NCBI GenBank assembly: GCA_021801125.1
Contig: JAJYYI010000082.1
Location: 1 to 59,634, forward strand
DNA: 59,634 bases
Direction of reading: 5' to 3'
DNA from: Deltaproteobacteria bacterium
GTDB taxonomy: Bacteria; Desulfobacterota; Binatia; Binatales; Binataceae
The position numbers and the translations under genes were made by a program. Positions 45,558 to 54,034 of this stretch are shown here, piece by piece. Under the pieces are notes generated by a model that ran no database searches, was not told the origin of the DNA, and saw only the letters and a program-made list of their open reading frames with translations. Position 1 is the first letter of the stretch, and each line of letters starts with the position of its first letter.

Positions 45558-46298
45558 CTACACAATGATCTCCTGGCCATCGTGGGCGCACTCCATCTCC
45601 AAACGAGCGCCTGCGGCCAGCATCTCCGCGCTCATATGCGTAAGGACTACTCGCCGGCATTCAAGATTTTGCCGTTGAGCGAGCAACGTTGCATAGTTCA
45701 GATGGTACTTGACCTTGCGCTCGAAGAAGTACGCCTCGCAAACAAAGACGTCCGCTCCGCGCGCGACGTCCAACAGCGCGTCGGTCCATTCGGTGTCGCC
45801 TGTATAGGCGATCACTTTGCCGCCGTACTCGACGCGTACGGCGTGCGAGGGTGCGCCGCTCGGATGCTCGACGAGAAACGGTGTTACCGCTGCCGGCCCT
45901 ACGCGGTACGGCACGCGCTCGGTCAGCTCGATGAAATCGACCGAGAAGCGCCGTGCCACGCGTGAAGAGCCGGGGAACAGAACTTCCATCGCCGCCTCCA
46001 CCCTCGCGCGCGTGCCTTGCGGACCGGCAACGACAAGCTGCGCGGCTCGTCGGTTGAACTGGCCGTCGAGAACCAAGAAAGGCAGTCCGCCGAAATGGTC
46101 GCCGTGCAGGTGCGTGAGAATCACCCAGGAAAGCTCCGATGGGTTGACCTGCGCAAGCTTCATCGCGATTAGCGACGACGCGCCGCAGTCGATCACTACT
46201 TTGTCGCCGCCCCCGGCCAGAAGCATGCAAGTTTGAAAACGGCCACCGCTCCCGAAGGCGTCGCCGGAACCGAGAAACTTGAGTGTAACCCGACTCAT
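45558..46298 (-). CDS. Metallo-beta-lactamase-fold hydrolase, RNase Z-like (copy 2)
   Basis: 246 residues from the ATG at 46298, which has AAGGAGAG upstream; an in-frame ATG 48 codons earlier is not supported. Core: LKFLGSGDAFGSGGRFQTCM, the zinc motif THLHGDHFGGLPFLVLD, YTGDTEWTDALLD, VKYHLNY and VVLTHMSAEML. These match the protein at 8066-8944 in order and spacing, but without its Arg-rich N-terminal extension. Hydrolases of this size often act on phosphodiesters or thioesters; substrate unknown. Confidence 0.85.
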   Translation of the reverse strand: MSRVTLKFLGSGDAFGSGGRFQTCMLLAGGGDKVVIDCGASSLIAMKLAQVNPSELSWVILTHLHGDHFGGLPFLVLDGQFNRRAAQLVVAGPQGTRARVEAAMEVLFPGSSRVARRFSVDFIELTERVPYRVGPAAVTPFLVEHPSGAPSHAVRVEYGGKVIAYTGDTEWTDALLDVARGADVFVCEAYFFERKVKYHLNYATLLAQRQNLECRRVVLTHMSAEMLAAGARLEMECAHDGQEIIV

Positions 46299-46561
46299 CG
46301 TGCTCTCCTTATTCGCCACGGTTGCACCCCCAACCACGCGATCAACATACCTCCGAGCGCCGACGAAGCGAGCGCGCGAGAAGCAATTCATTCGCCACAC
46401 ATTAATCGCGCGGCCGGCAGGCAGTTGACGCTGGCGCGACAAGTGAGTTAAATGTCGCGCGCTTGGAGCCGTTTCGTTCGACCTTTCTCTTGGCGACTCC
46501 TGATCGGCCTTGATAGTAAGGATGAGCGAATGACGGCGGCCTCCAATCCGGGAAGAGGTCT

Positions 46562-47301
46562 ATGAAATGCCTTGTCCTGCTGCCGAGCGCGTTACTTGCC
46601 GGATGCGCTTGCGGTCAGATGGGTCAGCCGGCATGTCAGAGCATCCGGGTTACGGGCAATCCGAATTACCTGACCATTAACGGTTCTTCTTTCAGCAACA
46701 TTACAAACTGCACCCATCTAAGCATGGCCGGATCGCTGCCGCCTGAGGCGATCATTATAAATCGGCAATCCGCAATGCTCGAACGGATCGTTTCAAAACT
46801 TCAATTGGCAATTCTCCTACGCGGTTTGTTCGCCGTTCACTTCGGTCAAATCGACCAGACCGCATGTCCTTCCGGCTGCGTGTCGGGCGTGGACTCGGGG
46901 GGCACGTGCGTTGCCTGTGGCGGCGAGGGGCAGCCCGTATGCACCGGCAACGTGTGCGCGACCGCCATGCCGGACCTTCATCCGAAGATGCAAGTCGGGG
47001 AGTTGATAGGTACCGCTAGCTGCGGGCGCGCGTTGGGCGCGCCGTGCGCCAGCAATGACCCCGGATGTGGGGGCAGCCGCCTGTTTTTCAATTTCCGCAA
47101 AGCCCGTGCGTAAACCAAAACGGCAACCTCAACGATTACACTTGCTACGAACATTCGATGATCGACGTCTTCGGGAGCTGCCTGTGCGTGCCGAACACGT
47201 TCAATTCATGTCAGCAGCGTACAAGCGTACGGAAGCCGCCCGCGAGCGATCCGGGCACTTGCGCCCATGTTGCGAACCGTAGTGGTTGGTCGAATTGCTG
47301 A
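46562..47301 (+). pseudogene. Frameshifted Cys-rich lipoprotein gene
   Basis: A start with a GGGAAGAGG ribosome site opens on MKCLVLLPSALLAGC, a lipobox signal. The product then continues in pieces that change frame: residues up to GSLPPEAI in frame 1; GNPQCSNGSFQNFNWQFSYA in another frame (about 46766-46850); TACPSGCVSGVDSGGTCVAC back in the first; and QSPCVNQNGNLNDYTCYEHS through to NRSGWSNC in a third (47065-47301). Each piece has similar Cys/Asn/Gly-rich composition, so one ancestral protein of about 240 residues is likely. Read as one frame, the 183-residue product is interrupted by unrelated sequence. Either decay or sequencing indels would explain it. Confidence 0.55.
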
Positions 47302-47859
47302 GCCAGTCGCTAAACGATGCAGTTCACCTGTCTCGATGCGCTTGACGTCGCTATGTCGAGGTCGCGCCCGCTTCGGTCCGCGACTTTCCGCGCCGTTCGG
47401 ATACCTAGTCTCGGCCGCTTTGACCGACGCCTCGTCGCGCGGTCACACCTTCGTGAGAAAGCTCCTCGCCGCCGGCTGCCGTATTTCAAAAACCGCGCGA
47501 GAGGTCTTGAACATGATCTCGCTCACGTCGATGCTTCTTAACGATTTTAGTTTCGGCCAGGCTCGACCTTTTCGCTTAGCCGGGGCGAAATTATACCTGC
47601 TCCCGCAAACCGCGGGAACGGAACAACACGTTAACCATGTTGCCTAGTATTCCGATCCTTGCCTCGTATAGCGTTCATCAGTTCGGCTCTGTCTGCTGAA
47701 CATCTCGCGAGGGAATTCGCTATTCGCTGTGGTACTTGACGCGCTCATTATGCCTACGATGGTTGCTCGCTTGAGTTGTTCGTCGCCCGACGGAGGTCGC
47801 CGCGTTCCGCCGCCGTCGAGCGCGGAGCGATCTAGGATGAGACGGCATCGTGCAGATCG
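47302..47859. other. Intergenic region, no gene seen
   Basis: About 560 bases upstream of the NodT-adaptor-RND-RND operon. Short frames only. A C-CGCAAACCGCGG-type inverted repeat near 47605 (CCCGCAAACCGCGGG) could form a small hairpin. The promoter and operator of the operon are in the last 90 bases before the gene (next entry). Confidence 0.3.
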
Positions 47860-47892
47860 TTTACAGCCTGCGGTAGATAGCACTATATCTAC
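47860..47892 (+). promoter_or_regulatory. Promoter and overlapping operator of the NodT-adaptor-RND-RND operon
   Basis: TTTACA (47860-47865) and CTATAT or TATATC (47883-47889) are spaced 17-18 bases. Overlapping the -10 region is a perfect inverted repeat, GTAGATA (47873-47879) and TATCTAC (47886-47892), with a 6-base spacer. A repressor bound there would block transcription, the usual control of tripartite efflux operons. The regulator gene is not in the window. Confidence 0.5.
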
Positions 47893-47967
47893 GTCGAACC
47901 TCGTCGATGACCAGGGCGCGATAGATGCCCTCATGTCGGATGGTTTTTCGTGAGAGGAGCGAAAGAA

Positions 47968-49593
47968 ATGATCAAGGCGCCAGCGCATGGGATGCCCGAT
48001 GGCATGCCCCTTCGTTACATGAGATTCTGTCTCGTGGCGATGATGCTGATAATATGCGGGTGCACGATGGTGGGGCCGGATTTCTCCCGCCCGCGAGCGC
48101 CGGTGGCGCGGCAATGGCGTGAAACCAACGACCCGGTCGTGGATTCGTCGCGACGAGAAGACTTCCAGTGGTGGACAGTGTTTCATGACCCGGTGCTTGT
48201 GCGTCTGATTGAGGTCGCTTACCGCCAGAACTTAACCCTGCGCGTTGCTGGGTTGCGGGTGTTGAGAGCACGGGCGCAGTTGGCGGTCGCGATCGGGGGG
48301 CTTTATCCGCAGCAACAACAGATCTCTACCGCCCTGTCGTACACCCGACTGCCGCTCGAGCTGCCCTACGTCTATGAAACCGTTCCCAATTACTGGACGA
48401 CGTCGTTCATGCTACAGGAAGGATGGGAGATCGATTTCTGGGGCCAACTGCGGCGCGCGGTCCAATACGCTGACGACGTCTTCCTGGGGTCGGTGGCGAA
48501 TTACGACGCCGCGCTGGTCACGCTCATCGGAGACGTCGCGAGCGACTACGTGCAGATTCGCACGCTGCAAAAGCGTATCGATATTGCGCGCGCGAACGTC
48601 GAGAAGCAGCGTCAGTCTTTGCAGATAGCCGAGGCGAAGTTTCATGGAGGGACGGCCACTGAACTCGACGTCGATCAGGCCAAAAATGTTCTGGGTGCGA
48701 CCGAAGCTACGATTCCCGCGCTCAGGATGAGGCTCGCGGAGACGGAGAATGCGCTCGCTGTGCTTCTCGGGATACCGCCCCAGCCGCTTGACAAGCTGCT
48801 GGCCGGTTCGTCGGATATCCCCACGGCGCCGGCTAGCGTGGCGGTAGGGATTCCAGCCGACCTGCTCGAGCGGCGGCCCGACGTGCGTAAAGCGGAGCTG
48901 GACGCGGCGGCGCAATGCGCGCAAATCGGCGTTGCCAAGGCGTACCTCTATCCCATACTGAGCATTGGCGGCTCTATCGGAACATTGACAACCACGTTGG
49001 GCGCCTCCGGCTTAGACGCTTTATTCACCGGAGGGTCTCTGCTGTATAGCGTGGGACCGACAATCCAATGGAATTTCCTCAATTTCGGCCGCCTCGATAA
49101 TAATGTACGAGTGCAGGACGCGAGATTTGAGGAGCTTCTGGTCGTCTATCAGAATACGGTTCTCGCCGCGCAGCAGGAGGTCGAGAACGGTATCGCTACC
49201 TTCACGCAGTCGCGGGAGCAGGCCAAATTCCTGCGCGATAGCGTCGACGCGGCTCAACGTGCCCTGGAGATCGCCATGCTCCAGTACACCGAAGGCACCG
49301 CGGATTTCACCACGGTCTTGACCGCCGAGCAGAATCTGCTCGTGGCCCAGGATAATCTGGCAACCGCGACCGGTACGATCGCGCTCGGACTAATCCAGAC
49401 CTACCGCGCGCTGGGCGGCGGATGGCAAATCCGCCAGAGCGGCGATTTCGTGCCGGAGCCGACGCGCGCCGAGATGGCTCGACGAACGAATTGGGGCGAT
49501 TTGCTGACGCCGGTCGATATGCTTCGACCAGAGGCCCCCGGGTTGCCTTCGTCGCAAGACACGGGCCCGTTGGTCAGGCCGCCGGAATGGTGA
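47968..49593 (+). CDS. NodT/OprM-family outer-membrane channel lipoprotein
   Basis: 541 residues from the ATG at 47968 with GAGAGGAGCG upstream. The lipobox LIICGC gives a mature lipoprotein at about Cys29, followed by TMVGPDFSRPRAPVARQW, the standard start of the NodT group. Two outer-membrane efflux repeats follow, each with long helices (ARANVEKQRQSLQIAEAKFH; the second with AAQCAQIGVAKAYLYP), and PADLLERRPDVRKAELDAAA is a strong NodT signature. First gene of a four-gene efflux operon; it overlaps or closely abuts the adaptor gene. Confidence 0.93.
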   Translation: MIKAPAHGMPDGMPLRYMRFCLVAMMLIICGCTMVGPDFSRPRAPVARQWRETNDPVVDSSRREDFQWWTVFHDPVLVRLIEVAYRQNLTLRVAGLRVLRARAQLAVAIGGLYPQQQQISTALSYTRLPLELPYVYETVPNYWTTSFMLQEGWEIDFWGQLRRAVQYADDVFLGSVANYDAALVTLIGDVASDYVQIRTLQKRIDIARANVEKQRQSLQIAEAKFHGGTATELDVDQAKNVLGATEATIPALRMRLAETENALAVLLGIPPQPLDKLLAGSSDIPTAPASVAVGIPADLLERRPDVRKAELDAAAQCAQIGVAKAYLYPILSIGGSIGTLTTTLGASGLDALFTGGSLLYSVGPTIQWNFLNFGRLDNNVRVQDARFEELLVVYQNTVLAAQQEVENGIATFTQSREQAKFLRDSVDAAQRALEIAMLQYTEGTADFTTVLTAEQNLLVAQDNLATATGTIALGLIQTYRALGGGWQIRQSGDFVPEPTRAEMARRTNWGDLLTPVDMLRPEAPGLPSSQDTGPLVRPPEW

Positions 49594-49622
49594 GGCGGCG
49601 GCGAGATTATTGGACGCGTGAT

Positions 49623-50816
49623 ATGACGAATGGCGGAAAAATCTTTTACCGCTGGTCGGGTCTTTTGCGGCTGGCACTCGTCGCTCTGATCGTTTTGATG
49701 GTGGGATGCAAAGCCAACGAAAACGAGAGCGCCCCGCCACCGCCGACCGTGGAGGTGACCAATCCCGTCCTGCAGCGGGTAACCAGCTATCTCGATTTCA
49801 CCGGCAATACGGCGGCGACCAATTCGGTGACTCTAGTGGCTCGCGTCGAGGGTTATCTCGAAAAAATCTACTTCACCGATGGCGCCTGGGTGCATAAGGG
49901 CGACCTGCTGTTCGTGATTCAGCGCGACCAGTATCTCGCGCAATTGCAGAAAGCCGAGGCGGAGGCTGAGGCCCAACGCGCGTCGTTATGGCACGCGACC
50001 ACCGAGTTCAAGCGTTATAGCGGCCTGTTCCTCAAGAGTGCGGCCACGCAGACGCAGGTCGATCAATGGCATTATCAGCGCGATGCCGCAGCGGCTGCGC
50101 TGATGGCGGCCGAAGCGCAGATCGCTCTGGCCAAGTTGAACCTTAGCTACACGGAGGTGAAAGCTCCCTTTGACGGCAGAATAGGCCGCCATCTCATTAA
50201 TCCAGGCAACCTGGTTGGCGCGGCTGGCAAGCAGACCCAATTGGCCGAGATTAACGGGATAGATCCGATCTACGTCTACTTCACAATCAACGAGCGCGAT
50301 TTGTCGCGAATCCTCGCGCGCAACCGCGAGTTGTCGTCACGTCCGGTCAATGAGCAGGCAATCCCGGTCTATTATGGATTAACCACTGACGACGGCTACC
50401 CGCGGCGCGGCCGGCTCGACTTTGCCTCTATCAGCGTGGCGCCCACCACAGGCACGCTCCAACTGCGCGGGATCTTTCCGAATCCAGACCATACCGTGCT
50501 TCCGGGGCTGTTCGTTCACGTCCGCGTTCCGGAGCGCAGCAGCCGCGAGGCGCTGCTGATTCCCGGCGAGGCGGTCAATTTCGACCAACAGGGACAGTAC
50601 GTCCTGGTCGTGAACGAGCACGACATAGTCGAAAGGCGGGCAGTGAAAACCGGCGCGCAGGTCGGCACGATGCTGGTAATCGAGGACGGGCTGAAGTCCA
50701 ATGACCGGGTGGTTGTCGCGGGGCTGCTACAGGCCATCCCGGGCCGCAAGGTGAATCCGCAGCCGGTCGCTGCCGCCAGCCCGGCCGCCACCGCCTCTGC
50801 TCACAAGGCGAACTGA
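49623..50816 (+). CDS. RND periplasmic adaptor lipoprotein (AcrA/MexA type)
   Basis: 397 residues from the ATG at 49623; an ATG at 49587 that overlaps the nodT stop (ATGGTGA) would add 12 basic residues and is equally coupled. Hydrophobic signal ends in LIVLMVGC, a lipobox, as in AcrA. Lipoyl halves (VARVEGYLEKIYFTDGAWVH and VKAPFDGRIGRHLINPGNLV) flank a helical hairpin (about 95-150), followed by barrel and membrane-proximal domains (YVYFTINERDLSRIL, DRVVVAGLLQAIPGRKV). It links the NodT channel to the two downstream pumps. Confidence 0.93.
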   Translation: MTNGGKIFYRWSGLLRLALVALIVLMVGCKANENESAPPPPTVEVTNPVLQRVTSYLDFTGNTAATNSVTLVARVEGYLEKIYFTDGAWVHKGDLLFVIQRDQYLAQLQKAEAEAEAQRASLWHATTEFKRYSGLFLKSAATQTQVDQWHYQRDAAAAALMAAEAQIALAKLNLSYTEVKAPFDGRIGRHLINPGNLVGAAGKQTQLAEINGIDPIYVYFTINERDLSRILARNRELSSRPVNEQAIPVYYGLTTDDGYPRRGRLDFASISVAPTTGTLQLRGIFPNPDHTVLPGLFVHVRVPERSSREALLIPGEAVNFDQQGQYVLVVNEHDIVERRAVKTGAQVGTMLVIEDGLKSNDRVVVAGLLQAIPGRKVNPQPVAAASPAATASAHKAN

Positions 50817-50834
50817 CTCGCCGAGGGGGCTGGC

Positions 50835-53800
50835 ATGTCCCGATTTTTCATCGAACGACCCATACTTGCCAACGTAATCGCCATCGTCACAGTGGTTCTG
50901 GGAGCGGTCTGCCTATACACGCTGCCGGTGACGCAATATCCCCAGATTGTCCCGCCGACTATTCAGGTCATGGCGTCGTACCCGGGGGCGAGCGCGGCTA
51001 CCGTGGCCAACACCGTGGGAATCCCGATCGAACAGGCGGTGAACGGCGTGGAGGGGTCCCTGTACACGCAGTCAACCAGCGGCAGTGACGGCAGTTACAC
51101 ACTCACCGTCACCTTCGCCGTGGGGACGGATCTGGACGCCGCTATCGCGTTGGTGCAAAACGCCGTCAGCGGCGCCCTGGCGCAGTTGCCGGATGCCGTG
51201 CAAACCCAGGGCGTTACCGTGCAAAAGGTGAGCACCAACGTCTTGATGATCGGCAGCCTCTATTCGGACGATAACCGTTACAGTGAAACCTTTCTCAGCA
51301 ACTACGCACTGATCAACTTGCGAGCGCCAATCGCGCGCCTGCCAGGCGTCGGACAGGTGCAGATTCTCGGCGCTGGTCCCTACAGCATGCGCGTCTGGCT
51401 CGACCCGGCGAAGCTCAAGACCTACGGACTCACGGCGCTCGACGTGCAGCGGGCGATCGCGACCCAGAACGCGCAAGTGGCGGCCGGCCAACTGGGAGGT
51501 CCACCCGTGCCGGCTGGGCAGCTTTTCCAGTTTACCGTTAACACGTTGGGGCGGCTGTCGGACGTTGCGGAGTTCGAGAATATCGTGATCAAAAGCCGTC
51601 CACCTGAGCAACGATTCGCCGGGAACACCCTCAAGGGCGAGGTCGATCAGACGGCCGCGATCGTGCGCGTGCGCGACGTCGCTTCCGTTGAGCTGAGCCA
51701 GCAGATGTTCACCACCTTTTCGGGCATCAGCGGCCGGAAAGCCGCGCAAATGAACATCTACACGTTGCCGGGTGCCAACTCGCTCCGAGTCTCGCAGGCG
51801 GTTGAGGGCCTGATGGCCAAGATGAGCGAGCGCTTCCCGCCCGGTATGAAGTACCGAGCGCTGCTCGATACCTCGAAGTTCATCCGCGACTCAATCCACG
51901 GCGTCTACGAGGCGTTGTTCGAGGCAGGGGTGCTGGTGCTGCTGGTGATCGTGCTGTTTTTGCAGGACTGGCGGGCGACGCTGGTGCCGGCGACGACGGT
52001 GCCGGTGACGATAATAGGGGCGTTCGCGGCGATGGCGTTGTTGGGATTCACGGTGAACCTGATGACGCTGTTTGCGCTGATCCTAGCGATCGGGATCGTG
52101 GTGGACGACGCGATCGTGATCGTGGAGAACTCGTCGCATTATATCGAGCAGGGGCTGACGCCGAAGGACGCGGCGATTCGCGCGATGGGCGAGCTGACGG
52201 GTCCGGTGTTGGGGATCACTTTGGTGCTGGTGTCGGTATTTCTGCCGGCGTCGTTTTTGCCTGGGATCACGGGGCAGATGTTTCGGCAGTTTGCATTGGT
52301 GATAGCGTCGACGGCGGTGATCAGCGCGCTGAACGCGCTGACGCTGAAGCCGACGCAATGCGCGCAGTATCTGCGAGCGCGCCGCGGCGGCAAGCAGAAT
52401 TGGTTTTTCCGGGGTTTCAACTACGCGTACGAGGCGTTGGAGCACCGTTACGTTGGGCTGGTGTCGTGGATGGCGCATCGGCCGCGCGCCATGGCCACGC
52501 TCTTCGGTGTTATCGTCCTAGCCGCGGGCGGCGTCTTCGCGATGCATCCCACGGCGTTTTTGCCGACAGAGGATCAAGGTTATTGCATTGTGGTGGGTCA
52601 ACTGCCGCCTGGCGCCTCGCAGCCGCGCGTGCGCCGACTCGCCGCGCAGGTCGACAGCGTTCTCTCCCATGTTCCCGGCGTCAAGGGATGGATTACCAGC
52701 GGCGGCTTCTCGGCCCTTGATTCAGCGAACCTATCTAATGTCGTGACGGAATACGTCATGTATCAGGACTTTGGCGAGCGCGGTCCGGGGCTTAGCCAGA
52801 GCGCGATCGTTGCCGACCTGCAGCGGCGCCTCAGTTCGATTCACGAGGCGGCGTTCAACGTCCTGATTCCGCCGCCGATTTCGGGCCTCGGTCAGGCCGG
52901 CGGATTTCAAATGATGATCGAGGACCGCACCGGCGTGGGGCTGCAACCGCTTCAGGAGGCTGTGGAGGTGATTCTGGTGTCCGCGGATCGGGCGCCCATG
53001 CTGCGGCAGGTCGCAACCACTTTCGATGCGCGCAGCCCGCAGCTTTATCTCGATATTAATCGCACCCAAGCCGAATCGCTCGGCGTCAGTATTAACGACG
53101 TCTTCCAAACGCTCCAGACCTATCTCGGCTCGACTTACGTGAATCAGTTCAACCTGTTCAATCAGAGCTTCCAGGTGCGCGTGCAGGCGGCGCCCGATTT
53201 TCGTCGCAGCCTGGAAGACATTGGACGCCTCTACGTGGCGAACCGAACCGGCGAGATGGTGCCGCTCGGCGCGGTCCTCGACGTGCATCACATGCTCGGG
53301 CCTGAGCTGATTACGCGGTACAATCTCTACCCGGCCGCGACGATCGTGGGCCGGCCGGCACCCGATTACAGCTCCGGTCAGGCTCTGGACGTGATGGAGC
53401 GGATAGCGCGCAACCACCTGCCGCTCAGTATGGGCTATGACTGGACGGGCCTCTCCTATCAGGAAAAGCTGATCGGCAATCAGGCCTATTTCATTTTCGC
53501 GTTGTCGATCACGCTGGTCTTTCTCGTCCTTGCGGGCCAGTACGAGAGCTGGGCGGACCCGGCGGCCGTCGTGCTGACCGTGCCGATGGCGTTAGTGGGG
53601 GTAGCGGCCGCGTTGATCGCGCGGGGGTTTCCGACCGATCTATACACGCAGATCGGCTTGGTCCTGATGATTGCGCTGGCCGCCAAGAATGCGATTTTGA
53701 TTGTCGAGTTCGCGCGCGAGCTTCACGCCGAAGGACAATCGACCGTTGACGCCGCGGTGGAGGCGACCCGCAGGCGCCTGCGGCCGATCCTGATGACCTC

Positions 53801-54029
53801 GATCGCGTTCATCTTGGGCGTTGTGCCGCTGCTGACTGCCAGCGGCGCCGGCTCCGCCAGCCAGCAAGCGCTTGGCACCGTGGTGTTCGGCGGGATGCTC
53901 GCCTCGACGCTGTTGGCAATTCCTTTCGTGCCGGTTTTCTACATCGTGATGGAACGCTTGAGCGAGTGGAAGCGCAAGCGTTCGGCAGCGCCGGTTGGCG
54001 GCCCGGTCGCGACCGACCGGGCAACATAG
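50835..54029 (+). CDS. HAE1-family RND multidrug efflux permease (copy A)
   Basis: 1064 residues. MSRFFIERPILANVIAIVTV is the usual AcrB/MexB-type start. Segment 4 has the acidic pair IGIVVDDAIVIVENSSHY, segment 10 has the proton-relay Lys in AAKNAILIVEFARELH, and the pore-domain motifs GPSMRVWL-like GAGPYSMRVWLDPAKLKTYG and GQYESWADP are all present. Proton-driven exporter of hydrophobic drugs or lipids. It starts 18 bases after the adaptor. Codons for residues about 356-565 are identical in DNA to copy B (see repeat). Confidence 0.95.
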   Translation: MSRFFIERPILANVIAIVTVVLGAVCLYTLPVTQYPQIVPPTIQVMASYPGASAATVANTVGIPIEQAVNGVEGSLYTQSTSGSDGSYTLTVTFAVGTDLDAAIALVQNAVSGALAQLPDAVQTQGVTVQKVSTNVLMIGSLYSDDNRYSETFLSNYALINLRAPIARLPGVGQVQILGAGPYSMRVWLDPAKLKTYGLTALDVQRAIATQNAQVAAGQLGGPPVPAGQLFQFTVNTLGRLSDVAEFENIVIKSRPPEQRFAGNTLKGEVDQTAAIVRVRDVASVELSQQMFTTFSGISGRKAAQMNIYTLPGANSLRVSQAVEGLMAKMSERFPPGMKYRALLDTSKFIRDSIHGVYEALFEAGVLVLLVIVLFLQDWRATLVPATTVPVTIIGAFAAMALLGFTVNLMTLFALILAIGIVVDDAIVIVENSSHYIEQGLTPKDAAIRAMGELTGPVLGITLVLVSVFLPASFLPGITGQMFRQFALVIASTAVISALNALTLKPTQCAQYLRARRGGKQNWFFRGFNYAYEALEHRYVGLVSWMAHRPRAMATLFGVIVLAAGGVFAMHPTAFLPTEDQGYCIVVGQLPPGASQPRVRRLAAQVDSVLSHVPGVKGWITSGGFSALDSANLSNVVTEYVMYQDFGERGPGLSQSAIVADLQRRLSSIHEAAFNVLIPPPISGLGQAGGFQMMIEDRTGVGLQPLQEAVEVILVSADRAPMLRQVATTFDARSPQLYLDINRTQAESLGVSINDVFQTLQTYLGSTYVNQFNLFNQSFQVRVQAAPDFRRSLEDIGRLYVANRTGEMVPLGAVLDVHHMLGPELITRYNLYPAATIVGRPAPDYSSGQALDVMERIARNHLPLSMGYDWTGLSYQEKLIGNQAYFIFALSITLVFLVLAGQYESWADPAAVVLTVPMALVGVAAALIARGFPTDLYTQIGLVLMIALAAKNAILIVEFARELHAEGQSTVDAAVEATRRRLRPILMTSIAFILGVVPLLTASGAGSASQQALGTVVFGGMLASTLLAIPFVPVFYIVMERLSEWKRKRSAAPVGGPVATDRAT
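51902..52528. repeat. 627-bp perfect repeat, copy in RND A
   Basis: Identical in every base I compared to 55102-55728, at a constant offset of 3200, and encodes membrane segments 2-6 with the acidic-pair region. Flanking DNA is clearly diverged on both sides. Shorter near-identical blocks at the same offset occur at about 51571-51706 and 52570-52624. Confidence 0.9.
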
Positions 54030-54034
54030 CGCCC

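Noticed and set aside
45110-45660. Overlapping frames on both strands between the propeller and second metallo-hydrolase genes
   Set aside because: Arg/Ala-rich shadow-like products without ribosome sites; treated as intergenic.
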